6,611 nucleotides of DNA, from NCBI GenBank assembly GCA_021812265.1, contig JAKAOI010000134.1, forward strand, positions 1-6,611. Reading direction: 5' to 3'. Position 1 is the first letter of the stretch; every line of letters starts with the position of its first letter. Under the pieces are notes generated by a model, which saw only the letters and a list, made by a program, of their open reading frames with translations, did not search any database and had not been told where the DNA came from. Positions 6,282-6,611 of the stretch are shown piece by piece. The DNA is from Chloroflexota bacterium. GTDB taxonomy: Bacteria > Chloroflexota > Ktedonobacteria > Ktedonobacterales > JACDGC01. A program made the translations under genes and the position numbers.

Positions 6282-6297
6282 TATGTATAAAAATTGT

Positions 6298-6338
6298 GGT
6301 AATGGCGATGTAGTCGGGTCTTGTGATATACTCTTGAT
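6298..6338 (+). mobile_element. Probable left end of an IS1-family element
   Basis: The bases from 6298 begin GGTAATGGCG, like the GGTAATG/GGTGATG ends of classical IS1, and lie 41 nt before the transposase ATG, a plausible distance for a left terminal repeat plus leader. Composition changes from AT-rich to balanced at about this point. The right end and target duplication lie outside the window, so the boundary is tentative. TGATATACT (6324-6332) resembles an extended -10 but sits only 6 nt before the ATG. Confidence 0.4.
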
Positions 6339-6611
6339 ATGGAACTACTCACATGCCCACGCTGTCAACAGACAGCCAAACAACATAAAATTGGAAGAAA
6401 CCCATCTGGCTCCCAACGGTATCGGTGTGGCTACTGCTCCAAGAAATATACACCCGTTCCCACCCACCAAGGGTATGCCGCCGAGCTGCGAAAACAAGCC
6501 ATACAACTCTCTGTTGACGGTTTGAGTTTTCGCCGGATTGCCCGGCATCTGGAAGTGGATCATCAAACTGTTGCAAATTGGGTCAAAGCACATGAGACGA
6601 CATTGTCTGCA
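6339..6611 (+). CDS. IS1-family transposase, N-terminal (InsA-like) part, cut by the window edge
   Basis: An open frame from ATG 6339 runs to the last base with no stop, giving 91 visible codons. Residues 1-35 form an InsA-type zinc finger: TCPRCQ (Cys6, Cys9), then GSQRYRCGYCSKKY (Cys30, Cys33); the G-QRY-C-x2-C-x-K pattern is typical of IS1 InsA. A helix-turn-helix follows at about 62-82 (LSFRRIARHLEVDHQTVANW), which binds the terminal inverted repeats in IS1. The DDE catalytic domain would lie beyond the right edge. E. coli InsA is itself about 91 aa and needs a frameshift to join InsB, whereas many IS1 relatives use one continuous frame; the window stops too early to tell which applies. 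There is an in-frame TGA at 6324-6326 and no Shine-Dalgarno, so translation is probably weak. Composition differs from the AT-rich operon and resembles the left block. Confidence 0.85.
   Translation, partial: MELLTCPRCQQTAKQHKIGRNPSGSQRYRCGYCSKKYTPVPTHQGYAAELRKQAIQLSVDGLSFRRIARHLEVDHQTVANWVKAHETTLSA

Noticed and set aside
6283..6525. 80-codon plus-strand frame and minus-strand frames over the right end
   Set aside because: They overlap the IS1-type transposase, whose zinc-finger and helix-turn-helix motifs make its frame clearly the real one.
1..6611. CRISPR array, tRNA or rRNA genes
   Set aside because: No regularly spaced repeats with unique spacers and no tRNA-like or rRNA-like sequence were seen on either strand.

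Overview
The window is bacterial DNA: there are bacterial ribosome-binding sites, sigma70-type promoter elements, tight operons and an insertion-sequence transposase. The taxon cannot be fixed. The combination of a family-4 uracil-DNA glycosylase, an RlmI-type methyltransferase and zinc-ribbon/proline-rich/multi-TM membrane proteins would suit Chloroflexota (Ktedonobacteria-like) or a candidate-phylum lineage, but this is only an impression.

By eye there are three compositional blocks. Bases 1 to about 2345 have balanced base composition. They hold the 3' end of a family-4 uracil-DNA glycosylase gene (+ strand, cut by the left edge) and, converging on it, a minus-strand unit: a 48-aa coiled-coil ORF, a four-TM membrane protein, and an RlmI-like 23S rRNA (cytosine-C5) methyltransferase whose ATG overlaps the preceding stop codon. 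An extended -10 promoter lies inside the end of the small ORF.

Bases about 2345 to 6297 are clearly AT-rich. They form what looks like one complete minus-strand transcription unit: a near-consensus promoter (6281-6252), a 225-aa zinc-ribbon four-TM protein, a 653-aa zinc-ribbon protein with about 10 TM segments and an internal duplication, a 332-aa membrane-anchored protein with PKD-like domains facing outward, and a candidate terminator hairpin (2387-2417). Gaps between the genes are 26 and 33 nt. The two zinc-ribbon proteins share one architecture (CxxC-x10-CxxC ribbon, Pro/Ser/Gln-rich linker, membrane bundle). The operon probably makes a membrane-associated assembly with an extracellular binding module, but its function is unknown. 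It is the best candidate here for an undescribed system.

Bases about 6298 to 6611 return to balanced composition and carry the left end and N-terminal 91 codons of an IS1-family (InsA-like) transposase running off the right edge. The composition change and the adjacent transposase suggest the AT-rich operon may be accessory or horizontally acquired DNA. Three of the gene starts given here are shorter than the longest open frame (methyltransferase, 653-aa protein, PKD protein), chosen from Shine-Dalgarno sites, family fit or gene overlap.
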